64,000 bases of DNA from QUBU01 sp014337915 (GTDB lineage Bacteria > Pseudomonadota > Gammaproteobacteria > Steroidobacterales > GCA-2729495): positions 1 through 64,000 of the forward strand of contig SZOW01000003.1 of the NCBI GenBank assembly GCA_030263395.1. The letters run 5' to 3'. Below the pieces are notes generated by a model, which searched no databases, was not told where the DNA came from, and saw nothing but the letters and a program-made list of their open reading frames with translations. The position numbers were made by a program, and so were the translations under genes. This document shows, piece by piece, positions 38,950-47,826 of this stretch; within the stretch, counting starts at the first letter, position 1, and each line of letters begins with the position of its first letter.

Positions 38950-39732
38950 ATGACAGCAGCCGCTTCCACCACGGACTCCGCCCACCTCGCCGATACGCTG
39001 CCGCTGCAGGTGGCTGGCGCAGCACGCGGCCGCCTGGTACCGGCGGTCGCCGCGGCACTGGCCTCCATGGGCGAGTACTTCGTCGCCGGCACCCGCAGCT
39101 TCACGCTGCGCGATGCCGGCCTCGACGCCGCCGGGCGCAGCGCCCTGCTGCAGCAGGCTGCCCATGCCCTGCGCGAGCGCGGCCTGGTTCCCGGCTGGCG
39201 CGACGAGCTCTGCGCACTGCTCGATGGCGAGTACGAACTGGCGCGCTTCGAGCGCGGTGCATTCCGCACGCTCGGCCTGCGCAACCGTGCGGTGCACGTC
39301 AACGGCTACCGCGCCGACGGCAGGCTATGGATTGCCAGGCGCAGCGCCAGCAAGCTGAGCGCGCCCAACCGGCTCGACAACCTCGCCGCCGGGCTCATCA
39401 GCGCCGGGGAGAGTCCGGTCCAGTGCGCGACGCGCGAACTCTGGGAAGAAGCCGGCGTGCCCGCCACGATCGCCGCGCGTGCGACGTTTCCCGGCATCGC
39501 CTTCCACAGCCTGCGCCGGCTCGCCCACGGGGTGCACGACGAGACGGTGATCTGCGCCGACCTGCTCCTGCCACCGGAGTTCACGCCACAGTGCCAGGAC
39601 GGCGAGGTGCAGGCCTTCTACTGCATGACAGCCGCCGAGGTGGCCGCCGCCCTGGCGCGGGGCGAGTTCAGCGTCGAGGCCGGAATGGTCGTCACCGACT
39701 GGTTGCGCCGCAGGGGTCCTGATCCGCGATAA
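38950..39732 (+). CDS. Nudix hydrolase with DUF4743-type N-terminus
   Basis: A 260-residue protein whose C-terminal half is a Nudix hydrolase with the box GLISAGESPVQCATRELWEEAGVP, carrying the catalytic REx2EExG core. The N-terminal half, with FRTLGLRNRAVHVNGYR, is of the DUF4743/thiamine-pyrophosphokinase-related Nudix type. Similar eukaryotic and bacterial proteins hydrolyse damaged thiamine diphosphates, but the substrate here is not known. It lies between nadC and yajQ. Confidence 0.82.
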   Translation: MTAAASTTDSAHLADTLPLQVAGAARGRLVPAVAAALASMGEYFVAGTRSFTLRDAGLDAAGRSALLQQAAHALRERGLVPGWRDELCALLDGEYELARFERGAFRTLGLRNRAVHVNGYRADGRLWIARRSASKLSAPNRLDNLAAGLISAGESPVQCATRELWEEAGVPATIAARATFPGIAFHSLRRLAHGVHDETVICADLLLPPEFTPQCQDGEVQAFYCMTAAEVAAALARGEFSVEAGMVVTDWLRRRGPDPR

Positions 39733-39739
39733 TGCCGCC

Positions 39740-40222
39740 ATGCCTTCGTTCGACATCGTTTCGGAACTCGACGGACACGAGGTCAGCAACGCGGTGGACC
39801 AGGCCAACCGCGAGGTCGCCACGCGCTTCGACTTCAAGGGCAGCAATGCCCGCTTCGAGCTGGTGGATCACGTGGTGACGCTGCATGCCGCGGCCGAATT
39901 CCAGCTCCGGCAGATGCTGGAGATCCTCAGGCTCAGGCTGACCAGGCGCGGTGTCGACCTCGGTTGCATGGAGGTCGGCGACCCGGTGGTCGCCGGCCAG
40001 TCGGCCACGCAGCGGGTGACGCTGAAGCACGGCATCGACGCCGAGACCGCCCGGCGCCTGCAGCGCCTTATCAAGGACTCGAAGCTGAAGGTGCAGGCCG
40101 CCATCCAGGGCGACCAGCTGCGGGTCACCGGCAAGAAGCGCGATGACCTGCAGTCGGCCATCGCCCAGGTCCGCGCCGCAGGCATCGAACTGCCCCTGCA
40201 ATTCACCAACTTCCGCGACTGA
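39740..40222 (+). CDS. yajQ: YajQ-family nucleotide-binding protein
   Basis: The 160-residue YajQ proteins bind cyclic di-GMP or other nucleotides and act as signal adaptors in some Xanthomonas and Pseudomonas species. The signature regions MPSFDIVSELDGHEVSNAV, RFDFKG and VRAAGIELPLQFTNFRD are all present, giving a confident family match. The ATG lies seven bases after the Nudix stop. The GGDEF/EAL gene encoded convergently one gene away could supply the cyclic di-GMP signal, but that connection is only suggestive. Confidence 0.93.
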   Translation: MPSFDIVSELDGHEVSNAVDQANREVATRFDFKGSNARFELVDHVVTLHAAAEFQLRQMLEILRLRLTRRGVDLGCMEVGDPVVAGQSATQRVTLKHGIDAETARRLQRLIKDSKLKVQAAIQGDQLRVTGKKRDDLQSAIAQVRAAGIELPLQFTNFRD

Positions 40223-40262
40223 CGCCGCGGACCGCCCATTCACGCCAGACCGGAGCAAGCCC

Positions 40263-40745
40263 ATGGCCGCCAGAGAGTATCCCGCCCCGCCACCGATGCA
40301 GGTGGACACCGACCGGACCTACCAGGTCACCATCGAGACCAGCCGCGGCAACATCGGGCTGGAGCTGTTCCCCGCGCATGCGCCGCAGACAGTGAACAAC
40401 TTCCTGTTCCTGGCTCGTGACGGCTTCTACGACGGCGTCAGCTTCCACCGGGTCATCGCCAACTTCATGATCCAGGGCGGCGACCCCACGGGCAGCGGCC
40501 GCGGCGGCCCCGGCTACCGCTTCGCGGACGAGTTTGAGGGCAACCCGCTGCGCCATGAACGCGGCGTGATCTCCATGGCCAACGCCGGCCCTGACACCAA
40601 TGGCAGCCAGTTCTTCATCACCCACGGGCCGCAGCCCCACCTCGACGGTCGCCACACGGTGTTTGGCAAGGTCACCAGCGGCATGGACGTGGTCGATACC
40701 ATCAAACAGGGCGATCGCATGATCAGGGTGACGGTCGCCGGCTGA
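40263..40745 (+). CDS. Cyclophilin-type peptidyl-prolyl cis-trans isomerase
   Basis: A 160-residue cytoplasmic prolyl isomerase. The cyclophilin core includes TVNNFLFLARDGFYDGVSFHRVI with the catalytic arginine, FMIQGGDPTGSGRGGPGYRFADE and NGSQFFITHGPQPHLDGRHTVFG (quoted here only in parts: SFHRVI, MIQGGDPTG, SQFFIT). There is no signal peptide. The ATG at 40263 gives a short non-conserved leader before the core. It resembles PpiB-like enzymes. Confidence 0.92.
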   Translation: MAAREYPAPPPMQVDTDRTYQVTIETSRGNIGLELFPAHAPQTVNNFLFLARDGFYDGVSFHRVIANFMIQGGDPTGSGRGGPGYRFADEFEGNPLRHERGVISMANAGPDTNGSQFFITHGPQPHLDGRHTVFGKVTSGMDVVDTIKQGDRMIRVTVAG

Positions 40746-40769
40746 GGCCGGCCCGGCCGCCGCAGGCGG
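40746..40769. terminator. Possible bidirectional terminator between cyclophilin and GGDEF/EAL genes
   Basis: Two adjacent GC hairpins fill the 24 bases between these convergent genes: GGCCG/CGGCC (40746-40758) and CCGCC/GGCGG (40757-40769), each with a three-base loop. There are no T-tracts on either strand. Confidence 0.35.
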
Positions 40770-43544
40770 TCAGCCGTTGATGACCGCGGCCGCCATCAGG
40801 ATGCGCTTCGGCTCGGAGATGCCGTAGCCCTGGGCGTAGTCCACACCCATGCCCTTCAGCATGGTGATGATCTCGGTGTTGGCCGCGTACTCGGCGATGG
40901 TCTGCTTGCCGGTGAGGTGGCCGATCTCGTTGATGGAGCGGACCATCTCGCGGTCGATCGGGTCGTGGAGGATTTCCTTGACGAAGCTGCCGTCGATCTT
41001 CAGGTAGTCGACCGGGAAGTGCTTGAGGTAGCCGAAGGACGAAAGTCCCGTGCCGAAGTCGTCCAGGGCGAACTTGCAGCCGAGTTCCTTGAGCGCATTG
41101 ATGAAGCGGCTCGCCTGGGCATAGCTGGCGATGGCGGAAGTCTCGGTGATCTCGAAGCAGATCTTCGTCGGGTCGAGGCCGCTGCGCTGGAACTGCCGGA
41201 CCACGAACGGCAGGAAGTCATCGTCCACCAGGCTCTGGCCGGAGAGGTTGATGGAGCACAGCGCCAGGCGCTCGCGCTCGTCGGTGTCCGAAACCAGCCA
41301 GCGGAACGCGGTCTCCACCACCCAGCGATCGATGCGCGGCGTGATACCGTAGCGCTCCGCAGCGGCGATGAACAGGTCGGGTGACACCAGCGCGCCCTGC
41401 TCGTCGCGCATGCGCAGCAGGATCTCGTAATGTGCGCCGAACTCATCCGCCTGCAGCGGCTGGATCGGCATGCGGAACAGCTCGAAGCGTGACTCCTCCA
41501 GCGCGCTGGTGATGCGCGCCGCCCACTGCATCTCGCGCCGCCGGCGCATCAGGTCCAGGTCGTTCTCCTGGTAGCTGTAGATGCGGTTGCGGCCGGCCGC
41601 CTTGGCGGCCTGGCAGGCACTGTCGCCGGCCGACAGCAGCGCCGCCACGTCCTGGGTCTCGGCGGTGATGGGCACGACGCCGATGCTGGCGCCAAGGCGG
41701 AAACTGCGGTCGTCCCAGTTGAACCTGTGCTCCTGGATGGCCGACTTGAGGCCCTCGGCGGCCTTCAGCGCCTCCTCCAGCGAGCAGCTCTCCAGCAGCA
41801 GCCCGAACTCGTCGCCGCCGAGCCGCGCCAGGGTGTCGCGCCAGCGGATCCTGGACTTGAGCAGCGCGCCGAGCTGGCCCAGCAACGCGTCGCCAGCGCC
41901 ATGGCCACAGGAGTCGTTGACCATCTTGAACTGGTCGAGGTCGAGGTAGCACAGGGCGTAGGAGGTCTCCTTTGCCTTCGCGCTCTTCAGCGCGCGCTCC
42001 AGCCGGTTCTCGAACTCGCGGCGATTGACCAGCCCGGTGAGGATGTCGTGGCTGGCATGGTAGGAGAGCCGACGGTTGAGTTCGCGGGATTCGCTGACAT
42101 CGTGGAACACCAGTACCGCGCCGGTCACCTCGCCACGATCATTGCGGATCGGCGCTGCGGTGCTCTCGATGTAGATCTCGTTGCCGTCGCGGCGGATCAG
42201 CAGCGTCGGGCGCACCGACTTGATGGGCCGGGTGCGCCGGATGGCCACCGACAGCGGATTTTCCAGCGGTTCGCAGGTCTCCTCGTGGAAGCCGCGGAAG
42301 ACCTCGTCGATCCTGCGGCCGGCAGCCTCTTCGAGGCGCCAGCCGGTGAGTTCCTCGGCCACCGGGTTCAGGTATTCCACGTGGCAGTCCGCATCCGTGG
42401 TTACCACGCCGTCGCCGATCGACTGCAGCGTGATCTGCGCGCTCTCCTTCTCCCGGAACAGCGCTTCCTCGTAGATCTTCTGCTCGGTGATGTCCGTCTC
42501 CACGCCAATCAGGCGGCGCAGGCGACCCTCGGAGTCCAGCAGCGCACGGGCCCGGCAGTGCATCCAGCGCCACTCGCCGTCCTTGCGCTGCATGCGATGC
42601 ACGCTCTCGAACAGCGGCGTGCGCCCGGCGATGTGGTCCCGCAGCCTGGCCTGCACCCTGGGCAGCTCGTCGGTGTGCACCAGCCGCCGCCAGTCGATCG
42701 GTTCCTGGCGCAGGTCCTCCTCGCTGTAGCCCATGATGGCCAGCCAGCGTGGCGAGTACTGCAGCTGGCCGTCGCGCGGATCGAAATCCCAGGTGCCGTC
42801 GTTGGCTGTGGCGATCAGCACCGCATCGCGCTCGGCGATCTCGGCCAGCGCCTGCCGCGCCCGGGAGCGTTCCAGGCCGGATGCCAGGCTGGAGCCCAGC
42901 AGCTTCAGCAGCAGCTGGTGGTCGGCATTCCAGCTGGCCTGCGGCTGGCCATAGAAAAAGGCGATGCAGCCGGCCCGCCGCCCGGCCACGTCGAAGCCCA
43001 CCAGCAGCACCGCGGCGGCGCCCAGGCTGCGCAGGCGGCCGGCATCGACCTGCTGGCCGGCCGTCGCGGCCGCGGTGTCGGCGATGCCGAGCAGGCGCAG
43101 GTGTACCAGGCTGGCGTCGAGCCAGGGCCAGGCAGCCAGAGCCTCGCCCTGCAGGATCTCGGGATTGATGGCCGTGAAGGCATCACGGGCGGCGAACACG
43201 CGCTGCACGCGCTGCCCGGCCGGGTCCAGCAGCACCACGACAACGGCATCACAGCCGGTCCCGTAGCGCAGGGTCTCGGCACCGCCAGCCACCAGCGCGG
43301 CGGCATCGGTCTCGTCGAGGTTCTGGAAGTCGACGGCAACCTTGGTCAGCGCAATATCGAGGCCGCCAGCCGTGCGGCTGCTCCCGAGCAGCTGCTGCAG
43401 TCCCGTCAGCGTTGAGCCGTGATCCACGGTGGCGATTGCTCTCGTCGATCCAAGGGCGGATGAATTCGCGAACCCGCAGGTGGCTGCCGCGAGGTTAACC
43501 CAGACCCCCCAGCTGCCGCGTCTCCCCAGACGCTTCCGTCGCAT
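40770..43544 (-). CDS. GAF-PAS-PAS-GGDEF-EAL cyclic di-GMP turnover protein
   Basis: A 924-residue soluble signalling protein with a GAF-like domain (about residues 45-230), two PAS domains with PAC segments (about 240-490), a GGDEF domain (RLGGDEFGLLLE) and an EAL domain. The EAL motif is EIL in HYEILLRMRDEQG; downstream metal and substrate residues are present in INLSGQSL, CFEITET, LDDFGTG, KIDGSFV and TIAEYA, so phosphodiesterase activity is plausible. The ATG at 43544 lacks a clear ribosome binding site; a GTG at 43427 would remove 39 poorly conserved residues. It sits convergent to the cyclophilin gene. Confidence 0.9.
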   Translation of the reverse strand: MRRKRLGRRGSWGVWVNLAAATCGFANSSALGSTRAIATVDHGSTLTGLQQLLGSSRTAGGLDIALTKVAVDFQNLDETDAAALVAGGAETLRYGTGCDAVVVVLLDPAGQRVQRVFAARDAFTAINPEILQGEALAAWPWLDASLVHLRLLGIADTAAATAGQQVDAGRLRSLGAAAVLLVGFDVAGRRAGCIAFFYGQPQASWNADHQLLLKLLGSSLASGLERSRARQALAEIAERDAVLIATANDGTWDFDPRDGQLQYSPRWLAIMGYSEEDLRQEPIDWRRLVHTDELPRVQARLRDHIAGRTPLFESVHRMQRKDGEWRWMHCRARALLDSEGRLRRLIGVETDITEQKIYEEALFREKESAQITLQSIGDGVVTTDADCHVEYLNPVAEELTGWRLEEAAGRRIDEVFRGFHEETCEPLENPLSVAIRRTRPIKSVRPTLLIRRDGNEIYIESTAAPIRNDRGEVTGAVLVFHDVSESRELNRRLSYHASHDILTGLVNRREFENRLERALKSAKAKETSYALCYLDLDQFKMVNDSCGHGAGDALLGQLGALLKSRIRWRDTLARLGGDEFGLLLESCSLEEALKAAEGLKSAIQEHRFNWDDRSFRLGASIGVVPITAETQDVAALLSAGDSACQAAKAAGRNRIYSYQENDLDLMRRRREMQWAARITSALEESRFELFRMPIQPLQADEFGAHYEILLRMRDEQGALVSPDLFIAAAERYGITPRIDRWVVETAFRWLVSDTDERERLALCSINLSGQSLVDDDFLPFVVRQFQRSGLDPTKICFEITETSAIASYAQASRFINALKELGCKFALDDFGTGLSSFGYLKHFPVDYLKIDGSFVKEILHDPIDREMVRSINEIGHLTGKQTIAEYAANTEIITMLKGMGVDYAQGYGISEPKRILMAAAVING

Positions 43545-43692
43545 TCTGACATGAATTTCATGGAATACAAGCTAAGCCCATGAATAGACAACGCTTGGCC
43601 CGCCACATTCATCCAGTCGATCAGTTCCCCGTACCTGAAGCCCATCCGCCGATTCAAATCAGCCGACGATCAGCCCCACCGGGCAGTCAAAG

Positions 43693-45579
43693 TCAGGCGA
43701 CCGCGCGATCGCATAGCTTTCTGACCCGCTCGCTGAACAAGCTCGGCTTGCAACTCGTCATGACCAGCTCATGCGTGGCCCGTGTCATGCCGACATAAAG
43801 AAGACGTGCCTCTTCGGCCTCGGCATGATACGGCCAGAACCCGAGCCCGCTGATTATGACGACGCGGAATTGCAAGCCCTTGCTGCTGTGAGGGGTCATC
43901 AGCTTTACGCTTACGCGCGCTGGGTCAAAAGATTTGGCTTTTGCATCCCTTAGCCAGTCGAACGGCACCGACTGGCGCTCCAGAGCGGTCACCAGCTCTT
44001 CGGCAACAAACGGCGCCGTATAGAGCACGGCCACCTCATTCCACGGGATGCCGGCAGCATGGAATGCCAGCAACTGGCCGCCTATGTACTCGGCCTCCGC
44101 CTTCAGGGAAGCCAGTTGAGCGAACCGTGGCGGCGCGCCCTTGCGACCACCCGCCTCCGGGCTCAGCAGTGGAATACTGTCGTCATCAGCATCCACTGGC
44201 GACAGCAGTTGCGCGGCAAATCCACGTGCGCAGGCCAGAATCTCATCCGTATTCCGGTAATTGCGCCGCAGAATCTTCGTGCGGCCAGCCGCTGAAATGC
44301 CCACGCTCCGGAAAGAGAATGAGCGTGCCCGGCTGGCTCCATAGATTGACTGCGCATCGTCATACAACAGCAGGAGGGAATTACTCTCCGGATCCAGCAT
44401 CTGTACTGCAAGTTGCAGCCACTCCGGTGCAAAGTCGTGCCCTTCGTCGATCAACACCGCACCGTACTGCGCCCGCGGAATCTGCCCACGGTCCACCGCC
44501 CGGATCACCGCAAGTACCAGCTCGTTGTATGTGCCGCCCGAAGGTGCTGCAACATGGTAAAGCCGCAGCTGATCGGCGCACCAGGCGTGAAAGGTGCGTA
44601 CCGTTATCTGGTCGCTGAATCCCTGCATGGCAAACTGGTGGCGCAGCCATGAGGCGAGAGAACGATTGAAAACCAGCACGAGAACTGGCTTATGGAGTGT
44701 GCGTGCCAGGTACTGACAACGATAAGCAAGTATCAGCGTCTTTCCTGACCCTGCAACACCGTGGATGACGCGATGACCCTCGCCGAGGCTCCGTGCGACT
44801 TCTTCCTGCGCGAGGTCCATGACCTGCAGCAGGTCTTCAGTACCTGCGCGGCGCCTGCCTGGCTCCACAGCTGCAAGATCCAGCCCCGGCTGATGGATGC
44901 GTAACTCCGGAAACAGGCGCCAGCGGATACGTTCCACCTGCGGCAATGTGAGCCTGCTCGCAAAGCTGACATTGAACATCCCCCACAGCCGGGATTGAAA
45001 TGCTTCGGGCTCAGCGGATTCCGTCATCTCGTCCTTGCAGATGACCAGATGTGGCTGCAGCACTTCAGCAAGACCTGATACCTCGAACTGGCGACGGGTG
45101 ATGTTTGTCAGCACAACCCCGTAGCCGTAGGGAAAATTGAGCCGTCCCGCAAATGCCGAGCCGGGTGGCTCAACAAGCTGGACATCCCGCCGCAACAGGT
45201 CCACCACCGCATGGGCATACTGGCGAGCCTGCTCCAGCGGGTTGGGTACGACCTTATGGCCACTGCCGGTATCGATGGTGAAGCGGACCGGGTCCGCATC
45301 GTGAATCGTCTCCAGCCGCCAGTCCTTTACCTCGAGAATCAACAGTCCCCTTCCCGGATGCAGCACCAGGAAATCCGGGTGCTGGTGCCGGGCACCAACC
45401 GGGACGTTGAACCAGCAGAGGTAGTCGTCTTCAAGCAGGCCCTTCAGGCGATCCGCGAAACGGCGCTCGCCGGGCGTAGCAGAATTGCCAACCCCTGGGC
45501 TGGAAAGGAAGGTGGCCACCTGTGGATCATACTGAAGGACAGGGGCTGGCGGTGCCGGGGACATCCAGTGCCAGAGCAT
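43693..45579 (-). CDS. NERD-domain nuclease fused to UvrD-like helicase
   Basis: A 628-residue protein with an N-terminal NERD nuclease-like domain (Asp69, and Glu83-x-Lys85 in LEVKDW) followed by a superfamily 1 helicase: Walker A GVAGSGKT ending at Lys280, Walker B VLIDEGHDF near 378, the LRRNYRNT segment, the APHSSKG-like TPHSSKGLQF and final LLYVGMTRATH motif. All catalytic elements are present. The start is ATG at 45579; 45564 is an alternative. Its G+C is lower than its flanks (35 of 60 bases in 44401-44460 against 41 of 60 in a nearby gene), and it has no partner genes, consistent with horizontal acquisition. Related proteins are suspected in DNA repair or anti-phage defence. Confidence 0.88.
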   Translation of the reverse strand: MLWHWMSPAPPAPVLQYDPQVATFLSSPGVGNSATPGERRFADRLKGLLEDDYLCWFNVPVGARHQHPDFLVLHPGRGLLILEVKDWRLETIHDADPVRFTIDTGSGHKVVPNPLEQARQYAHAVVDLLRRDVQLVEPPGSAFAGRLNFPYGYGVVLTNITRRQFEVSGLAEVLQPHLVICKDEMTESAEPEAFQSRLWGMFNVSFASRLTLPQVERIRWRLFPELRIHQPGLDLAAVEPGRRRAGTEDLLQVMDLAQEEVARSLGEGHRVIHGVAGSGKTLILAYRCQYLARTLHKPVLVLVFNRSLASWLRHQFAMQGFSDQITVRTFHAWCADQLRLYHVAAPSGGTYNELVLAVIRAVDRGQIPRAQYGAVLIDEGHDFAPEWLQLAVQMLDPESNSLLLLYDDAQSIYGASRARSFSFRSVGISAAGRTKILRRNYRNTDEILACARGFAAQLLSPVDADDDSIPLLSPEAGGRKGAPPRFAQLASLKAEAEYIGGQLLAFHAAGIPWNEVAVLYTAPFVAEELVTALERQSVPFDWLRDAKAKSFDPARVSVKLMTPHSSKGLQFRVVIISGLGFWPYHAEAEEARLLYVGMTRATHELVMTSCKPSLFSERVRKLCDRAVA

Positions 45580-45640
45580 TATGGCCAATGATCGAGCGGC
45601 CAGGCCCTCACGGCAGCACCGATAGTCCACAATAGCGCCC

Positions 45641-46294
45641 ATGCAGGTCGTCGTCGTCCCCGTCACCCCTTTCCAGCAGAACTGCTCGCTGCTGCGTTGT
45701 GACTCCAGCGCGGCGGGGGCCGTGGTCGATCCCGGCGGCGACATCGACCAGATCCTGGCCACGGCAGCTGCCGAGGGCATCGACATCGGCAAGATCCTGC
45801 TGACCCATGCGCACATCGACCATGCCGGGGCCACGGCCGAGCTCGCGGAGCGGCTCGGCATCCCCATCGAGGGACCGCAGCGCGAGGACCAGTACTGGAT
45901 CGACAAGCTGCCCGACCAGGCCCGCATGTTCGGCTTCCCGCCGGCGGCGGCCTTTACGCCCACGCGCTGGCTGGAACAGGGGGACCGGGTCACGGTGGGC
46001 AACGAGGAACTGGAAGTCCTGCACACGCCGGGGCATACGCCCGGCCATGTCGTGTATTTCCACCGCCGCGACCTCATTGCCTTCGTCGGCGACGTGCTAT
46101 TTGCCGGATCTATCGGCCGCACCGACTTCCCGCGGGGGGACTTCCCGACCCTCGTCGCCTCCATCACCGGGCGGCTCTGGCCGCTGGGCGACGACGTCAG
46201 CTTCGTGCCAGGCCACGGCCCGACCTCGACCTTCGGCGAGGAACGGCGCAGCAATCCCTTCGTCGGCGACGCGGCGCTGGCGCGTGCGCCGTAA
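45641..46294 (+). CDS. Metallo-beta-lactamase-fold hydrolase (YcbL/glyoxalase II-like)
   Basis: A 217-residue zinc hydrolase with the metal-binding signature THAHIDHAG, the later HTPGHTPGHVVY and FVGDVLFAGSIGRTD segments and a final PGHGPTSTFGEER. This order matches the YcbL group of glyoxalase II-like thiolesterases, which act on hydroxyacylglutathione-type substrates. No C-terminal substrate domain of true GloB is present. It has its own ATG at 45641 and is convergent with the YidC-like gene. Confidence 0.88.
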   Translation: MQVVVVPVTPFQQNCSLLRCDSSAAGAVVDPGGDIDQILATAAAEGIDIGKILLTHAHIDHAGATAELAERLGIPIEGPQREDQYWIDKLPDQARMFGFPPAAAFTPTRWLEQGDRVTVGNEELEVLHTPGHTPGHVVYFHRRDLIAFVGDVLFAGSIGRTDFPRGDFPTLVASITGRLWPLGDDVSFVPGHGPTSTFGEERRSNPFVGDAALARAP

Positions 46295-46326
46295 AGCGCC
46301 GGATCAGGGTATCAATCCGCCACCGA

Positions 46327-47826
46327 TCAACGGCGCAGTAGCAGTACCTTGACCAGGTGCCAGACGTTGTTGGCGGTCCAGTAGAGGACCATGCCGGCGG
46401 GGAAGGTGTAGAACAGCAGGAAGAAGGCCAGCGCCATCAGGTACAGGTTGCGCCGCTGGCGGGCCTGCAACGTGGCGTTCAGCGAGGCTTCCTGCTGGAC
46501 GACGGCGGAAAGGATGCTCACCGCGGTCATCAGGAACGGCAGCAGGTTCAGGTGGGCACCGAAGAACGGCAGCGTGAACGGCAGCTGCGCGAGGCGGTCG
46601 GGCGCCGCGAGGTCGGCGATCCACAGGAAGCCCACCCCGTCGAGCGCGAAGTTGCCCGCCAGCATGTCGAAGGCGGCGATGAACATAGGCACCTGGATCG
46701 CGAATCCCGCCAGGCTCTTGAAGGTGTAGAGCGGATGCACGCCCTCCTCGCGGTAGGCCTGCAGCGTCAGCCGGTGCGCCTCTTCGCCGCGGTACTGGCG
46801 GCGGATCTCAGCCAGCCGGGGCTGCAGCCGGCTCTGCGCGCGGTTGACCTCCGCCTGCCAGCGGTCGGCGACATGCGTCGCCGGATAGAGGATGAACTTC
46901 ACCGCCAGCGACAGCAGCACGATGGCCACTCCGGCGCTGCCCACCCAGCTGTTGATGAACCCGAGCAGGAACAGCAGCGCCAGGCAGAGCCAGCGCAGCG
47001 GCTCCCAGAGGGCGGCGAACAGCAGCTCCGTGAGGTCCGCGGATACCACGCGCAGCGACTTCCATTCCACCGGCCCGCCATAGACCGCCAGCTCCAGCTG
47101 TCCCGCCGGCAGTTCCCAGGCGAGCAGGTGCCGGTTGTCTGACGGCGTCTGCACGGTCAGCGCGCTGTCAACCGTCGGTTGCAGCAGCCAGGCCCAGAAG
47201 CGCGAGCGCACCCCGGTCCAGACCTCGCGGCCCGCCCCGGTCGTGGTGGCCGCGCCTGCCGCCGGCCCGAGGTTCTCCTGCCCGGCGACGCTGACCCGCA
47301 CGGCTTCGACATCCGAGAACGCCGCGCCAAATCCCGGCATCCGTGGCGGGACGAGCGCCGCGCCACTCGACATCTCCAGGCGCACGCCCGGAAGCGCTGA
47401 CAGGCTCAGGCGCAGAAGGTGCGTGGTGCGCGACAGCTCGTAGCGCTGCACCAGCCGCGGCTGGCCGGCAGCGGCCGCCGACACCAGCTCGACGATGATC
47501 GCATCGGCGGTTTCGCGCAGCCTGGCCTCGTACTGGCGGGCCGCCATGGCCGCCGCCTGCGCGGGATCGTCGGCCGCCCAGCGCAGCGCCCCATCGCCCG
47601 GGGTGACCAGATCCTGACGCCGGCTGCCGGGGTCGGCACAGGAGCCGGCGCAGGCCAGCCAGCGCAGTGGCAGGCCACCCTGGCCGCTGATCGTCATTTC
47701 CACCGAGCGCGAGTGCAGCTCGATATCGCCGGCCACCGCGGCCGTCGCCCCGCCGGCACCAGCCAGCACGCAGGCCAGCCAGGCGAGCCGCTCCAGCCGG
47801 CTGCCACCGGGTCGACGCGGTGCCAT
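46327..47826 (-). CDS. YidC/Oxa1-family membrane insertase paralogue
   Basis: A 499-residue membrane protein with an N-terminal hydrophobic segment, a periplasmic beta-rich domain to about residue 270, and then the five-helix Oxa1/YidC core containing SWVGSAGVAIVLLSLAVKF, the cytoplasmic coiled segment and FTLPFFGAHLNLLP. In E. coli YidC an arginine in the groove receives substrates; here the equivalent position is Lys310 in AVKFILYP. The housekeeping yidC normally lies beside rnpA, so this copy in a phosphonate operon looks like a specialised paralogue. Its ATG at 47826 overlaps the YejM-like stop (ATGA), implying coupled translation. Its client may be the upstream membrane protein. Confidence 0.88.
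   Translation of the reverse strand: MAPRRPGGSRLERLAWLACVLAGAGGATAAVAGDIELHSRSVEMTISGQGGLPLRWLACAGSCADPGSRRQDLVTPGDGALRWAADDPAQAAAMAARQYEARLRETADAIIVELVSAAAAGQPRLVQRYELSRTTHLLRLSLSALPGVRLEMSSGAALVPPRMPGFGAAFSDVEAVRVSVAGQENLGPAAGAATTTGAGREVWTGVRSRFWAWLLQPTVDSALTVQTPSDNRHLLAWELPAGQLELAVYGGPVEWKSLRVVSADLTELLFAALWEPLRWLCLALLFLLGFINSWVGSAGVAIVLLSLAVKFILYPATHVADRWQAEVNRAQSRLQPRLAEIRRQYRGEEAHRLTLQAYREEGVHPLYTFKSLAGFAIQVPMFIAAFDMLAGNFALDGVGFLWIADLAAPDRLAQLPFTLPFFGAHLNLLPFLMTAVSILSAVVQQEASLNATLQARQRRNLYLMALAFFLLFYTFPAGMVLYWTANNVWHLVKVLLLRR

Noticed and set aside
40770..43544. Inactive EAL domain because the motif reads EIL
   Set aside because: Other EAL proteins with EVL or EIL are active and the remaining metal ligands are present.
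43406..43692. Possible transposase or recombinase remnant in the A+T-richer gap before the NERD-helicase
   Set aside because: The readable frame overlaps the GGDEF/EAL start and shows no catalytic motif, inverted repeats or target duplication.
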